From positions 122,501 through 186,500 of the forward strand of contig NZ_KB373315.1 in NCBI RefSeq assembly GCF_000314795.2: 64,000 nucleotides of DNA, written 5' to 3'. The stretch comes from Streptococcus sp. F0442 (GTDB taxonomy: Bacteria > Bacillota > Bacilli > Lactobacillales > Streptococcaceae). How positions within the stretch are numbered: the stretch's first letter is position 1; every line of letters begins with the position of its first letter. Positions 6,840 to 16,950 of the stretch are shown here, one piece after another. Made by a program: the position numbers and the translations under genes. The notes beneath the pieces are model-generated. The model did not search any database and had not been told where the DNA came from. It saw only the letters and a program-made list of their open reading frames with translations.

Positions 6840-7544
6840 TTGAGGTATATTACGGTTTCAAATTTATCGTTCTATTATGATCGAGAACCGGTTCTGGAAG
6901 GGATCAATTACTACTTAGACAGTGGAGAGTTTGTTACGCTGACTGGTGAGAATGGGGCTGCTAAGTCAACCTTGATTAAGGCTAGTCTTGGCATTCTACA
7001 GCCCAAGGTCGGGACAGTTGAGATTTCAAAGACAAATGTAAAGGGAAAGAAGTTAAGGATTGCTTATTTGCCACAACAGATTGCTAGTTTTAATGCAGGA
7101 TTTCCCAGTACGGTCTATGAATTTGTGAAGTCAGGTCGGTATCCTCGTAAAGGCTGGTTTCGAAAGTTGAATGAGCACGATGAAAAGCATATTCTAAAGA
7201 GTTTAGAATCTGTTGGGATGCTGGAGTTCAAGGATAGGGCGATTGGTTCTTTGTCTGGTGGTCAGAAACAACGGGCTGTCATTGCTCGGATGTTTGCTTC
7301 AGATCCGGATATCTTTGTTTTAGATGAACCGACAACAGGGATGGATGCGACGACAAAGAGTGATTTTTATGAGTTGATGCATCACAGTGCGCATCACCAT
7401 CAAAAATCTGTTTTGATGATTACGCATGATCCTGAAGAGGTTAACCAGTTTGCGGATCGGAATATTCATTTGGTTCGCGACCAGAGCTCTCCTTGGAGAT
7501 GTTTTAACGTCCATGATATAGAAGGGGAGGGTGACCATGCTTGA
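6840..7544 (+). CDS. adcC: zinc ABC transporter ATP-binding protein
   Basis: 234 aa. Walker [10 protein letters not shown] (about residues 38-46), signature SLSGGQKQR (about 139-147) and Walker B FVLDEPT, then the switch histidine region MITHDPEEV. It powers zinc import with AdcB and AdcA. Start is TTG one base after the adcR stop, so translation is coupled; the stop overlaps the adcB start. Confidence 0.95.
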   Translation: MRYITVSNLSFYYDREPVLEGINYYLDSGEFVTLTGENGAAKSTLIKASLGILQPKVGTVEISKTNVKGKKLRIAYLPQQIASFNAGFPSTVYEFVKSGRYPRKGWFRKLNEHDEKHILKSLESVGMLEFKDRAIGSLSGGQKQRAVIARMFASDPDIFVLDEPTTGMDATTKSDFYELMHHSAHHHQKSVLMITHDPEEVNQFADRNIHLVRDQSSPWRCFNVHDIEGEGDHA

Positions 7545-8340
7545 TTTATTCCAGTATGATTTTATGCAGCGAGCCTTGTTGGCTATGGTTGCCATGAGTC
7601 TTTTTTCTCCTGTATTAGGGATTTTCTTGATTTTAAGACGGCAGAGTCTTATGAGTGATACGCTAAGTCACGTCTCTCTTGCGGGTGTCGCTTTTGGGCT
7701 TTTCCTTGGGATCTCTCCAACGCTCTCGACCATGATCATTGTCATTATTGCTGCGGTTTTTCTTGAGTATTTGCGGACCTTATTTAAGGATTTTATGGAG
7801 ATCGGGACGGCAATTTTAATGTCCACTGGTCTTGCCCTAGCTTTGGTACTGATGCATGGTGGTGGGAAGAGCTCCATGAGCTTGGATCAGTATTTGTTTG
7901 GTTCTACCCTAACCATTACGGATGAACAGGTGATTGCCTTGTTTGTGATTGCTTTCGTTGTATTAGTGCTGACGGCCTTATTCTTGCGGCCTATGTATAT
8001 TTTGACCTTTGATGAAGATACGGCCTTTGTGGATGGGCTTCCGGTCCGGACCATGTCCATCTTATTTAATGTGGTAACGGGGGTTGCTATCGCCTTGATG
8101 ATTCCTGCAGCAGGTTCTTTATTGGTTTCAACCATCATGGTCTTACCGGCTAGTATTGCGCTGAAATTAGGGAAGAACTTCCGTGGGGTCATGTTGATTG
8201 CGGTCATTATTGGCTTTATCGGGATGTTTAGTGGGTTGATTTTGTCTTATATTGCAGATACACCAGCAAGTGCCAGCATCACGCTTTTATTTGTGGCCTT
8301 GTTCTTGCTTGTGAATCTTGGATCACGTTTGAGGAAGTAA
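7537..8340 (+). CDS. adcB: zinc ABC transporter permease
   Basis: 267 aa, family ABC-3 permease with about eight hydrophobic helices ([17 protein letters not shown] at the N-terminus, [11 protein letters not shown] at the end). It forms the membrane channel for zinc. ATG 7537 is preferred over GTG 7531 because GGGGAGG ends about six bases before it. It overlaps the end of adcC by 8 bases. Confidence 0.95.
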   Translation: MLDLFQYDFMQRALLAMVAMSLFSPVLGIFLILRRQSLMSDTLSHVSLAGVAFGLFLGISPTLSTMIIVIIAAVFLEYLRTLFKDFMEIGTAILMSTGLALALVLMHGGGKSSMSLDQYLFGSTLTITDEQVIALFVIAFVVLVLTALFLRPMYILTFDEDTAFVDGLPVRTMSILFNVVTGVAIALMIPAAGSLLVSTIMVLPASIALKLGKNFRGVMLIAVIIGFIGMFSGLILSYIADTPASASITLLFVALFLLVNLGSRLRK

Positions 8341-8342
8341 AT

Positions 8343-9848
8343 ATGAAATTTAAAAAAATAGGTTTAATGTTGTTGGTGGCTTTTGCTCTTATCTTAACTG
8401 CTTGTGGCAAAAGTCAGAGTCAAAATGGAAAATTAAAAGTGATGACCACTTTTTATCCTGTTTATGATTTTACAAAAAATATTGTCGGAGATGAAGGAAC
8501 GGTAGACCTGCTCATTGGAGCGGGATCAGAGCCTCATGAATATGAATTGTCTGCTAAGGGACGGGCTATGATTCAAGATTCGGATGTTTTCGTCTATGAG
8601 AATGAAAACATGGAAACGTGGGTTCCAAATCTTTTGAAATCAATGAAGGATAAGAAAACCAAAGTGATCGATGCCACCAAGGGCATGGTCTTGCTTCCTG
8701 GATTGGAAGAGGAACATGAACACGAAGGGGGCGAAGAACACCATCATGAATATGATCCTCACCTTTGGCTCTCTCCACATCGTGCCATGAAGATGGTAGA
8801 GTCGATTCGCGATCAGTTGGTCGCAGCTTATCCAGATAAGAAAAAGACGTTTGAGAAAAATGCGCAAGCTTATTTGAAGAAGTTACAGGCTTTGGATCAA
8901 GCTTATCAGGATGGCTTGAAAGATGCTAAGCAAAAGAATTTTGTGACCCAACACGCGGCTTTCCGTTACTTGGCCTTGGATTATGGCTTAAACCAAGTGG
9001 CTATTTCAGGGATTTCACCTGATAGCGAACCTTCTGCTGCACGATTGCGTGAATTGACAGAGTATATCAAGAAAAATGAGATCAAGGTGATTTACTTTGA
9101 GGAAAATGCTTCTAAGTCCTTGGCGAAAACCTTGTCTTCTGAAGCTGGTGTTGAGTTGGCTGTCTTAAATCCTTTGGAAAGCCTGACGGATCAAGAAATG
9201 AAAGATGGCGAAGACTACGTGTCTGTTATGAAGGAGAATCTGAAGGCACTAGAGAAAACCACATCCCAAGCTGGTAAGGATATTCAACCGGAACATGAGG
9301 AAGATTCTAAGACGGTTCAAAAAGGCTATTTCGAGGATAACCAAGTGAAGGATCGTAGCTTGGCAAATTACGCGGGTGATTGGCAATCGGTTTATCCATA
9401 CTTACAAGATGGAACTTTGGATCAGGTCTTTGATTATAAGGCAAAACTAAACCCAACCATGACTGCTGCTGAGTATAAGGAATATTATACCAAGGGTTAC
9501 CAAACAGATATTGATCGGATTAAGATTGATAAGGATTCAATGGAGTTTTATCAAAAAGGATCTTCTAAGAAATATACCTATAAATACGTAGGTAAGCACA
9601 TCTTGACTTATAAGAAGGGGAATCGTGGTGTTCGGTATCTCTTTGAAGCCAAGGAGAGCGATGCGGGAGACTTCAAATATGTTCAATTTAGTGACCATGA
9701 AATTACTCCGGTAAAGGCAGCTCACTTCCACATTTTCCATGGAGGAAAGAGTCAAGAAGCGCTTTATGATGAGTTAGAAAATTGGCCAACTTATTATCCT
9801 TCGAACTTATCTGGTTTAGAAGTGGCACAGGAAATGCTGGCTCATTAA
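8343..9848 (+). CDS. adcA: zinc-binding lipoprotein AdcA (ZnuA-ZinT fusion)
   Basis: 501 aa. Lipoprotein signal with lipobox LTAC (C21). Residues ~30-310 are a cluster A-I metal-binding protein with an acidic/histidine-rich zinc loop (EEEHEHEGGEEHHHE) and ligand region DPHLWLSP. Residues ~320-501 are a ZinT domain (LANYAGDWQSVYPYL, AHFHIFHGG). It captures zinc outside the membrane for AdcBC; the ZinT part adds a second binding site. Last gene of adcRCBA, two bases after adcB, followed by a terminator. Confidence 0.96.
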   Translation: MKFKKIGLMLLVAFALILTACGKSQSQNGKLKVMTTFYPVYDFTKNIVGDEGTVDLLIGAGSEPHEYELSAKGRAMIQDSDVFVYENENMETWVPNLLKSMKDKKTKVIDATKGMVLLPGLEEEHEHEGGEEHHHEYDPHLWLSPHRAMKMVESIRDQLVAAYPDKKKTFEKNAQAYLKKLQALDQAYQDGLKDAKQKNFVTQHAAFRYLALDYGLNQVAISGISPDSEPSAARLRELTEYIKKNEIKVIYFEENASKSLAKTLSSEAGVELAVLNPLESLTDQEMKDGEDYVSVMKENLKALEKTTSQAGKDIQPEHEEDSKTVQKGYFEDNQVKDRSLANYAGDWQSVYPYLQDGTLDQVFDYKAKLNPTMTAAEYKEYYTKGYQTDIDRIKIDKDSMEFYQKGSSKKYTYKYVGKHILTYKKGNRGVRYLFEAKESDAGDFKYVQFSDHEITPVKAAHFHIFHGGKSQEALYDELENWPTYYPSNLSGLEVAQEMLAH

Positions 9849-9860
9849 AAGTTGTATCAA

Positions 9861-9896
9861 AAGAGAGACTAGGACTGATTATCCCGGTCTCTTTTT
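9861..9896 (+). terminator. terminator of adcRCBA
   Basis: Stem AGAGAC (9864-9869) / GTCTCT (9887-9892), extended by partial pairing, followed by TTTT. Confidence 0.7.
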
Positions 9897-9918
9897 GATT
9901 AAAAATGGGGAGTGAAGC

Positions 9919-9947
9919 TTGTCAAATGCATGAAAATACGTTACAAT
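9919..9947 (+). promoter_or_regulatory. promoter of the DUF6287 lipoprotein gene
   Basis: -35 TTGTCA (9919-9924), 17-bp spacer, -10 TACAAT (9942-9947). The start codon is about 40 bases downstream. Confidence 0.7.
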
Positions 9948-9987
9948 GAAAGGGCTTTAAACTAAAAAAATGTATGGGGAATTTTAA

Positions 9988-10545
9988 ATGAAAAAAGTTG
10001 GTGCAATTCTTGTGAGTCTTCTTAGCGTGGTCTTATTGGCGGCTTGTTCGCAGCAAGGTGCGAGCAAGAAATCAACCACTTCTTCTAGTCAAACGAATGC
10101 CTCTTCTGAAGTAAAAAAGACGGATGCTTCTAGTTCAGAAGTGAAAGACAAAGAAGAAAAAGAAGAGAAAAAAGAAGTGAAGAAAATGGATCTTGAGGCT
10201 ATTGCCAATGGAGATTACAGTAGTATTGCTGGTGTCTGGCAAGATGATAAAGGAAACAAGTTAGTCTTTAATGACAAAGGTTTGGTCTCACAAGAGTTAG
10301 AGGGCTATGGAGCTTCTTTGACAGATTATGGAACAGCATCTGAAGGCATTTATGGTGGTCGTGATGGTGGCTTCTTGTTGGAGTATATCCCTGCGGGAGT
10401 AACCATTGGTGATCAGGTCGATGATCAAGGGCAAGTTGTTTTTAAGGATACATCCGATGCCTCTAAGAACCGCTTGTGGTCTGGTGTTGGAATCGCTAGT
10501 TTTGGGGAACAAGGATCGATCTACTATCATGTAGGAGATGAATAA
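9988..10545 (+). CDS. DUF6287 lipoprotein
   Basis: 185 aa. Lipobox LLAAC (C20). Residues ~25-68 are a low-complexity Ser/Thr then Lys/Glu linker holding the domain off the membrane. Residues ~70-185 (MDLEAIANGDYSSIAGVW...) match DUF6287, a streptococcal extracellular domain of unknown function. It has its own promoter and terminator, so it is not clearly part of the zinc operon. Confidence 0.75.
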   Translation: MKKVGAILVSLLSVVLLAACSQQGASKKSTTSSSQTNASSEVKKTDASSSEVKDKEEKEEKKEVKKMDLEAIANGDYSSIAGVWQDDKGNKLVFNDKGLVSQELEGYGASLTDYGTASEGIYGGRDGGFLLEYIPAGVTIGDQVDDQGQVVFKDTSDASKNRLWSGVGIASFGEQGSIYYHVGDE

Positions 10546-10548
10546 TAG

Positions 10549-10581
10549 AAAAAAGTCGTCTGCTTTCAGACGACTTTTTTT
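10549..10581. terminator. bidirectional terminator
   Basis: Perfect stem AAAAAAGTCGTCTG (10549-10562) / CAGACGACTTTTTTT (10567-10581) with loop CTTT. It serves the lipoprotein gene on the plus strand. It also overlaps the stop codon of the GH92 gene on the minus strand. Confidence 0.9.
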
Positions 10582-12655
10582 ATGGATGTGGGGGGAGCCA
10601 AGAAAGATCGAACTGAAGCAGCTGGGCTTCAAGGAGATCTTGGTGGGAAATCTCTTGCTGCGCTTTGCCATCTAATCGGGCTTTTTGGATAAAATAGGCA
10701 CCTGTAGTATGGGAGTTAGCGCAAATTTTGAGCTCATGGTTTGGAAGATGGAGAAGAACTTCTTTAAAGAGAGGGAGCCCTAGATCATAGATTGGTTTTC
10801 CTGGGCAGGTTGGGTAGAGTCCAAGGACCGACCAGATGTACCAAGCAGATAGGCTACCGTTGTCCTCATCACCTGGATAGGCTTGGAAATCTTGATGGAA
10901 AGCTTGGGATCGGATCTGGTGGATAAGGAGATTGGTATATTCGGGGTGAAGGCTGTGGCGGAAGAGGTAGGGAATGTGAAAACTGGGTTGATTGGAGATG
11001 GCGATCTGCCCAAATGGGGCTTGGGCCATCTCACTCATTTCGTGGATTTCATAGCCATATCCTCTTACGTCAAATTGAGGTTTTTGATTGGCTAAATCCA
11101 GTAGTCGTTGGGTGAAGGCTTTTTTACCGCCCATTAGCTCTATCAGGCCAGAGAGGTCGTGTAAGGCTCCAAAAGTAGCCTGGGTTGCAGAGCATTCTGC
11201 ATAATCTCCTCCCCAGCTGGTAGGAGAGAAGGGCTCTTTAAAGTTTCCATTGGTGGATCGCGCTCTCATGAAACCCGTTTGGGCATCGTACAATGTTCGG
11301 TAGGAGAGGCTGGAAGCAGCATACTGAGCGGCTGTTTCTGCATGCCCCAATTGCTTGGCGACGGTGGCAATGCAAAAATCACTATAAGCATAATCGAGGC
11401 TGTGGCTAACACTTTCGTGAAAATCTTCAGGTAGGTAGCCAAGTCCTTTGTAGGTTTTATTGCCATGGCGACCAAAATGTTGCGTGGGATCCGTTTTTTG
11501 GGCTGTCTGGAGCATGGCTGTGAGCATGTTTTCATGTAGGTCTGGTGCGATCCCTTTTGTGACAGCATCTGCAAAGACTCCATCAATGAGAGTGCCTGGC
11601 ATCATCCCTCGTTCATCTGGAGCCAACCATTTTGGTAGAAAACCGGTATCCTGGTACGTGTTTAAAAATCCTTCGAGAAAGTGACGGTAGTAATCGGGGT
11701 AGACAAGACTAAAGAGCGGAAAAGACGTTCGAAAGAGGTCCCAAAAACCGACATTCGTATAAGCTTTTCCTGATTTGATTTCATTATGGGCGATATCTAG
11801 GTGCCAGTCATTCCCCTTGGTATCTGTTTCATAAAAGGTTTGAGGAAAAAGGAGGAGTCGGTACAGGCAATGGTCGAAAAAGGCTTGATCACACCCTCCG
11901 TTATCTTTCACTTCAATTCGTTTTAGTAGCTGATTCCATTGATCGGCTGCTTCTTTTTTAGCTTCCTCTAGGGAAAGGTTGGGAAGATGGCTGTGAGCCA
12001 TGTCTTGGGACAGATAAGAACTTCCTAATTGGACGGTCACTTCCTTGCTAGCAAAGGTGAGAAAAAGATCTTGATCGATGTGAGTGACGTTCTCGATCGG
12101 CTGGCTAAATTGCCACTGGAGATAGAAAGAGTAGGAAGTATCTGCTGTATGGGCCTGATCCAGAATGCGGAAGTGGCAGGTTTGGTCTGTAAGGGTCAAG
12201 TTCTCTAGTTCATTTGCTGCATGAAAGCAGAGAGTCAATTTTTCTGGTGCTTGAAAGCGCAGGACAGCCCCGTAGCGGCTTGGTACCAGCTCGCTTTGAA
12301 TCTGATAACGTTCCGAAAAAATACGGAGGTAGTGGGGCTGGAAAACGGCTTCTTTCATCGAATAACTGCTTTGACGCCGGAAGAGGTCGGAACTTGTAAC
12401 TTCTCCTGTGATGGGAGTGATAAGGCACCAAGCGTAGTCTCCTATCCAAGGACTAGGCTGGTGGGTGAGACGAAAACCCTGAAAAATAGGGAGATTGGGG
12501 TTGAAAAACCAAGCTCCTTGTTCGTGTGTCGTCTGGGGAAGGAAGTAATTCATTCCAAAAGGGACTCCGGTATAAGGGAGGGTGTTTCCGTGCGAATAGT
12601 GGGGATGATTATCACTTCCCCAGCGGGTATCGATGGTCTGGCAAGTTGTGTGCAT
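10580..12655 (-). CDS. GH92 alpha-1,2-mannosidase
   Basis: 691 aa from ATG 12655, which follows AAAGGAGA; a longer frame to 12709 lacks such a site. Opens with DTRWGSDNHPHYSHGNTLPYTGVPFG and contains the GH92 C-terminal calcium/catalytic motif GDEDNGSLSAWYIW. No signal peptide, so it acts in the cytoplasm. It removes alpha-1,2-mannose from imported high-mannose N-glycan pieces; the pneumococcal counterpart, as I recall, is SP_2145. It is divergent from the GH125-GH38-ROK-GH20 operon with two CcpA-like sites between. Confidence 0.92.
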   Translation of the reverse strand: MHTTCQTIDTRWGSDNHPHYSHGNTLPYTGVPFGMNYFLPQTTHEQGAWFFNPNLPIFQGFRLTHQPSPWIGDYAWCLITPITGEVTSSDLFRRQSSYSMKEAVFQPHYLRIFSERYQIQSELVPSRYGAVLRFQAPEKLTLCFHAANELENLTLTDQTCHFRILDQAHTADTSYSFYLQWQFSQPIENVTHIDQDLFLTFASKEVTVQLGSSYLSQDMAHSHLPNLSLEEAKKEAADQWNQLLKRIEVKDNGGCDQAFFDHCLYRLLLFPQTFYETDTKGNDWHLDIAHNEIKSGKAYTNVGFWDLFRTSFPLFSLVYPDYYRHFLEGFLNTYQDTGFLPKWLAPDERGMMPGTLIDGVFADAVTKGIAPDLHENMLTAMLQTAQKTDPTQHFGRHGNKTYKGLGYLPEDFHESVSHSLDYAYSDFCIATVAKQLGHAETAAQYAASSLSYRTLYDAQTGFMRARSTNGNFKEPFSPTSWGGDYAECSATQATFGALHDLSGLIELMGGKKAFTQRLLDLANQKPQFDVRGYGYEIHEMSEMAQAPFGQIAISNQPSFHIPYLFRHSLHPEYTNLLIHQIRSQAFHQDFQAYPGDEDNGSLSAWYIWSVLGLYPTCPGKPIYDLGLPLFKEVLLHLPNHELKICANSHTTGAYFIQKARLDGKAQQEISHQDLLEAQLLQFDLSWLPPHP

Positions 12656-12731
12656 CTTGTCTCCTTTTTCTTCATCAACCTTAAATGGTCTGTGTTTTTC
12701 TTTGAACACGCAGTGGTATTTTCTTCATTGT

Positions 12732-12770
12732 ATCAAAGCGTTGTCAAATATGATAGCGTTTTTATCAAAT
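12732..12770. promoter_or_regulatory. two cre-like CcpA sites between divergent mannosidase genes
   Basis: ATCAAAGCGTTGTCA (12732-12746) matches cre WTGNAANCGNWNNCW at 14 of 15 positions. ATGATAGCGTTTTTA just downstream is a weaker match within the dyad TGATA...TATCA. They would let glucose shut down both directions. A -10-like TATACT (12830-12835) faces the GH125 gene. Confidence 0.6.
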
Positions 12771-12870
12771 GGAAAATTTTGTAGAAAAAGGGCTATAGTT
12801 TGCGTATGTATTTCCCATCTGAAATCTTTTATACTGAATAGGAAAGAATCGATACGTGTGAGGAAAATAA

Positions 12871-14151
12871 ATGACCTATTCAAAAGAAATCGTTAGAGAA
12901 TGGTTGGATCAAGTAGCAGAACGTGCTAAGGATTATCCTGAATGGGTGGATGTCTTTGAGCGTTGCTATACAGATACTTTAGACAATACAGTTGAAATCT
13001 TAGAAGATGGCTCAACTTTTGTGTTGACAGGGGACATCCCAGCTATGTGGCTTCGGGACTCGACTGCTCAGCTTAGACCATACCTTCATGTGGCAAAAAG
13101 AGATCCTCGTTTGCGCCAGACCATTGCTGGTTTGGTTAAACGCCAGATGACTTTGATTCTCAAGGATCCCTATGCCAATTCTTTTAATATTGAGGAAAAC
13201 TGGAAGGGTCACCACAAAACAGACCATACAGATCTCAATGGCTGGATTTGGGAACGCAAGTATGAAGTGGATTCGCTTTGCTATCCCTTGCAGTTAGCTT
13301 ATCTTCTGTGGAAAGAAACTGGTGAGACTAGCCAGTTTGATGAAACTTTTGTTACGGCGACCAAGGAGATCCTTCATCTCTGGACGGTGGAGCAAGATCA
13401 CAATAACTCACCATACCGTTTCGTCCGTGATACCGATCGTAAGGAAGACACTTTGGTTAATGATGGTTTTGGACCTGACTTTGCCGTGACAGGAATGACC
13501 TGGTCAGCCTTTCGTCCAAGTGATGACTGCTGTCAGTATAGCTACTTGATTCCATCCAATATGTTTGCAGTCGTTGTCTTAGGTTATGTCCAAGAAATCT
13601 TTGCAGAATTAAATCCAGCTGATGGTGAGAGTATCATTGCTGATGCCAAACGATTGAAAGTGGAGATTCAAGAAGGAATCGAAAATTACGCCTACACGAC
13701 TAATAGCAAGGGCGAGAAGGTTTATGCCTTTGAAGTGGATGGTCTAGGAAATGCTAGCGTCATGGATGACCCTAACGTACCAAGTTTGTTAGCTGCTCCC
13801 TATTTGGGTTACTGTGATGTCAACGATGAAGTCTACCAAGCTACTCGTCGCACCATTTTGAGCCCTGAAAATCCTTACTTCTATGAAGGGAAGTACGCAA
13901 GTGGGCTGGGAAGTTCCCATACCTTTTATCGCTATATTTGGCCGATTGCTTTATCCATCCAAGGATTGACAACGACGGATAAGGCAGAGAAGAAATTCTT
14001 GCTCGATCAGTTGGTTGCCTGCGATGGAGGAACGGGTGTCATGCACGAAAGTTTCCACGTGGACGATCCAACTAAATACTCGCGTGAATGGTTCTCATGG
14101 GCCAACATGATGTTCTGCGAGTTGGTCTTGGATTACTTGGATATTCGCTAA
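12871..14151 (+). CDS. GH125 exo-alpha-1,6-mannosidase
   Basis: 426 aa, cytoplasmic (no signal peptide). The family inverting mechanism uses an Asp acid and a Glu base. D218 (RPSDDC) and E393 (MHESF) fall at the residue numbers I recall for pneumococcal SpGH125. It cleaves alpha-1,6-mannose, completing trimming of the mannose core with GH92 and GH38. First gene of the plus-strand glycan operon; a 70-base gap leads to GH38. Confidence 0.94.
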   Translation: MTYSKEIVREWLDQVAERAKDYPEWVDVFERCYTDTLDNTVEILEDGSTFVLTGDIPAMWLRDSTAQLRPYLHVAKRDPRLRQTIAGLVKRQMTLILKDPYANSFNIEENWKGHHKTDHTDLNGWIWERKYEVDSLCYPLQLAYLLWKETGETSQFDETFVTATKEILHLWTVEQDHNNSPYRFVRDTDRKEDTLVNDGFGPDFAVTGMTWSAFRPSDDCCQYSYLIPSNMFAVVVLGYVQEIFAELNPADGESIIADAKRLKVEIQEGIENYAYTTNSKGEKVYAFEVDGLGNASVMDDPNVPSLLAAPYLGYCDVNDEVYQATRRTILSPENPYFYEGKYASGLGSSHTFYRYIWPIALSIQGLTTTDKAEKKFLLDQLVACDGGTGVMHESFHVDDPTKYSREWFSWANMMFCELVLDYLDIR

Positions 14152-14221
14152 TGAGCTATCGCTCGACAGATTCTGGGAAAGAATCACAAATATATTTTTA
14201 AGTTAGAATGAGGTTTTACTC

Positions 14222-16867
14222 ATGGAAAATGTTGTTGTACATATTATTTCTCACAGCCACTGGGATCGTGAGTGGTATCTACCTTTTGAAAGTCACCGCA
14301 TGCAATTGGTGGAACTCTTTGACAATCTGTTTGATCTTTTTGAAAATGATCCTGAGTTCAAGAGCTTCCACCTAGATGGACAAACCATTGTTCTCGATGA
14401 CTATTTAGAAATTCGCCCTGAAAACCGTGACAAGGTGCAGCGTTATATCGACGAAGGCAAACTCAAGATCGGACCATTCTATATCTTGCAGGATGATTAC
14501 TTGATCTCCAGTGAAGCCAACGTCCGCAATACCTTGATTGGACAGGCTGAATGCGCTAAATGGGGCAAATCTACTCAAATTGGTTACTTCCCAGATACCT
14601 TTGGAAATATGGGACAAGCTCCTCAAATCCTTCAAAAATCAGGTATTCACGTAGCAGCCTTTGGTCGTGGAGTCAAACCAATCGGATTTGACAACCAAGT
14701 CCTCGAAGATGAGCAGTTTACCTCTCAATTTTCTGAAATGTACTGGCAAGGGGCGGATGGTAGTCGTGTGCTGGGCATTCTCTTTGCCAACTGGTACAGT
14801 AATGGGAATGAAATTCCGGTGGATAAAGACGAAGCTTTGGCTTTCTGGAAACAAAAATTGGCAGATGTTCGTGACTATGCCTCAACCAACCAATGGTTGA
14901 TGATGAATGGTTGTGACCACCAACCGATTCAACGAAATTTGAGTGAAGCTATTCGCGTGGCCAATGAACTTTTCCCTGATGTGACCTTTATTCATAGCTC
15001 TTTTGATGACTATGTGCAAGCAGTGGAAAGTGCCCTTCCTGAGCAATTATCAACAGTTACAGGAGAATTGACCAGTCAGGAAACCGATGGTTGGTACACA
15101 CTTGCCAATACCTCTTCTTCACGCGTTTATCTTAAACAAGCCTTTCAAGAAAATAGCAACTTACTCGAGCAAGTGGTGGAACCTTTGACCATCATCACTG
15201 GTGGACATAACCACAAGGATCAATTGACCTATGCCTGGAAGACGCTCTTACAAAATGCGCCACACGATAGTATTTGTGGATGTAGCGTGGATGATGTTCA
15301 CCGTGAAATGGAAGTTCGTTTCGCTAAGGTCAATCAAGTCGGAAACTTTGTCAAGACCAACCTCCTCAATGAATGGAAAGAGAAACTCGCGACTCAAAAA
15401 GCCCAGAGCGAGCATCTCTTTACGGTTATGAACACTGGCTTGCATGATAAGGTGGATACCGTCAGCACGATTGTCGATGTTGCGGTTTGTCCATTTAAGG
15501 AATTGCACCCGACAGAAGGCTTCAAGAAAATGGCCGCTTTGACCTTGCCAGACTATCATGTGGAGGAATTAGATGGGCATCTTGTAGAAGCGAAGATTGA
15601 AGATTTGGGAGCAAGTTTTGGCTATACCTTGCCTAAGGATAAATTCCGTCAACCTTATATCGCCCGTCAAGTGCGCGTGACGGTTCCAGTTCACCTAGCG
15701 CCTCTTTCTTGGACCACCTTCCAGCTTCTGGAAGGAAAAGCTTCCTATCATGATGGGATTTACCAAAATGGGGTTCTCGATACGCCGTTTGTAACCCTCA
15801 GTATTGATGATGGCTTGACCCTTTACGACAAGACGACCAATGAGGCTTATGAGAACTTCCTTGGCTTCGAAGACCGTGGTGATATTGGCAATGAATACAT
15901 TTACTTCCAACCAAAAGGAACGGAACCAATCTATGCGGAGCTGAAAAACCATGAGGTCTTGGAAAATAATGCTCGCTATGCCAGAGTCTTGCTCAAACAT
16001 AACTTGACCATCCCGATCAGCGCAGATGAACAATTGGATGCGGAACAAAGAGGCATTATCGAGTTTATGAACCGCAAGGCAAGTCGCTCAGAAGAGCTGA
16101 CAACCATCCCGCTAGAAACGGAAATGACGGTCTTTGTGGATGACCCACAAATTCGCTTCAAGACGCGCTTTACCAATACTGCTAAGGATCACCGCATCCG
16201 TCTTTTGGTCAAAACTCACAACACACGTCCAAGCAATGACTCGGAAAGCATCTATGAAGTTGTGACAAGACCAAATAAACCAGCAGCTTCTTGGGAAAAT
16301 CCTGAAAATCCACAACACCAACAAGCCTTTGTCAGCTTGTATGATGATGTTAAAGGAGTGACAGTATCCAATAAAGGATTGCACGAGTATGAAATTCTTG
16401 GAGATGACACCATGGCTGTAACCCTTCTTCGTGCTTCAGGCGAACTCGGTGACTGGGGTTACTTCCCAACGCCGGAAGCTCAGTGCTTGCGTGATATCGA
16501 AGTTGAATTTGCAGTAGAATGCCACCAAGCAGGAGAACGCTTCTCAGCTTTTCGTCGTGCCAAAGCCTTCCAGGTGCCATTTACAGCTCTTCAAGTTGAA
16601 AAACAAGAGGGTAGCGTTGCAGCAACGGGTAGCCTCTTTAACCATCCGGCACTGAACTTGCCACAAGTCTGCCCAACAGCCTTTAAGGTGGCTGAGAATG
16701 AAGAAGGTTATGTCCTTCGTTACTACAACATGAGTCAAGAAAATATCCATGTGTCTGAAAAACAACAAACTATTCTTGACTTGCTGGAACGCCCATACCC
16801 AGTCCATTCAGGACTATTAGCACCACAAGAAATTCGTACAGAATTGATTCAAAAAGAAGAAATTTAA
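14222..16867 (+). CDS. GH38 alpha-mannosidase
   Basis: 881 aa, full length. N-terminal retaining glycosidase domain with zinc ligands H13 and D15 (ISHSHWDREW) and nucleophile region GYFPDTFGNMGQ. A middle three-helix bundle includes HDSICGCSVDDVHREM. C-terminal beta-sandwich domains follow. No signal peptide. Streptococcal GH38 enzymes prefer alpha-1,3-mannose, fitting a set of 1,2- (GH92), 1,6- (GH125) and 1,3-specific enzymes. The linkage preference is from the family, not this sequence. Confidence 0.93.
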   Translation: MENVVVHIISHSHWDREWYLPFESHRMQLVELFDNLFDLFENDPEFKSFHLDGQTIVLDDYLEIRPENRDKVQRYIDEGKLKIGPFYILQDDYLISSEANVRNTLIGQAECAKWGKSTQIGYFPDTFGNMGQAPQILQKSGIHVAAFGRGVKPIGFDNQVLEDEQFTSQFSEMYWQGADGSRVLGILFANWYSNGNEIPVDKDEALAFWKQKLADVRDYASTNQWLMMNGCDHQPIQRNLSEAIRVANELFPDVTFIHSSFDDYVQAVESALPEQLSTVTGELTSQETDGWYTLANTSSSRVYLKQAFQENSNLLEQVVEPLTIITGGHNHKDQLTYAWKTLLQNAPHDSICGCSVDDVHREMEVRFAKVNQVGNFVKTNLLNEWKEKLATQKAQSEHLFTVMNTGLHDKVDTVSTIVDVAVCPFKELHPTEGFKKMAALTLPDYHVEELDGHLVEAKIEDLGASFGYTLPKDKFRQPYIARQVRVTVPVHLAPLSWTTFQLLEGKASYHDGIYQNGVLDTPFVTLSIDDGLTLYDKTTNEAYENFLGFEDRGDIGNEYIYFQPKGTEPIYAELKNHEVLENNARYARVLLKHNLTIPISADEQLDAEQRGIIEFMNRKASRSEELTTIPLETEMTVFVDDPQIRFKTRFTNTAKDHRIRLLVKTHNTRPSNDSESIYEVVTRPNKPAASWENPENPQHQQAFVSLYDDVKGVTVSNKGLHEYEILGDDTMAVTLLRASGELGDWGYFPTPEAQCLRDIEVEFAVECHQAGERFSAFRRAKAFQVPFTALQVEKQEGSVAATGSLFNHPALNLPQVCPTAFKVAENEEGYVLRYYNMSQENIHVSEKQQTILDLLERPYPVHSGLLAPQEIRTELIQKEEI

Positions 16868-16896
16868 TTTCAAAAAGTAAACATAAACAGAAAGGA

Positions 16897-16937
16897 GGAG
16901 CGAAAAAGTAAGAACCAACTGCTGATTCGCTCCTTTT
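16897..16937 (+). terminator. intercistronic hairpin between GH38 and ROK genes
   Basis: Stem GGAGCGAA (16897-16904) / TTCGCTCC (16926-16933), then TTTT. The tract is short and the ROK gene starts 14 bases later, so partial termination or an mRNA processing/stability element is more likely than full termination. Confidence 0.55.
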
Positions 16938-16950
16938 GCAGGTGAAAGCA

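Noticed and set aside
10297..10671. 124-codon minus-strand frame
   Set aside because: Runs through a strong bidirectional terminator and opposite a lipoprotein gene.
12221..12784. 187-codon plus-strand frame opposite GH92
   Set aside because: Antisense to a well-supported glycosidase, no family resemblance, no start signals.
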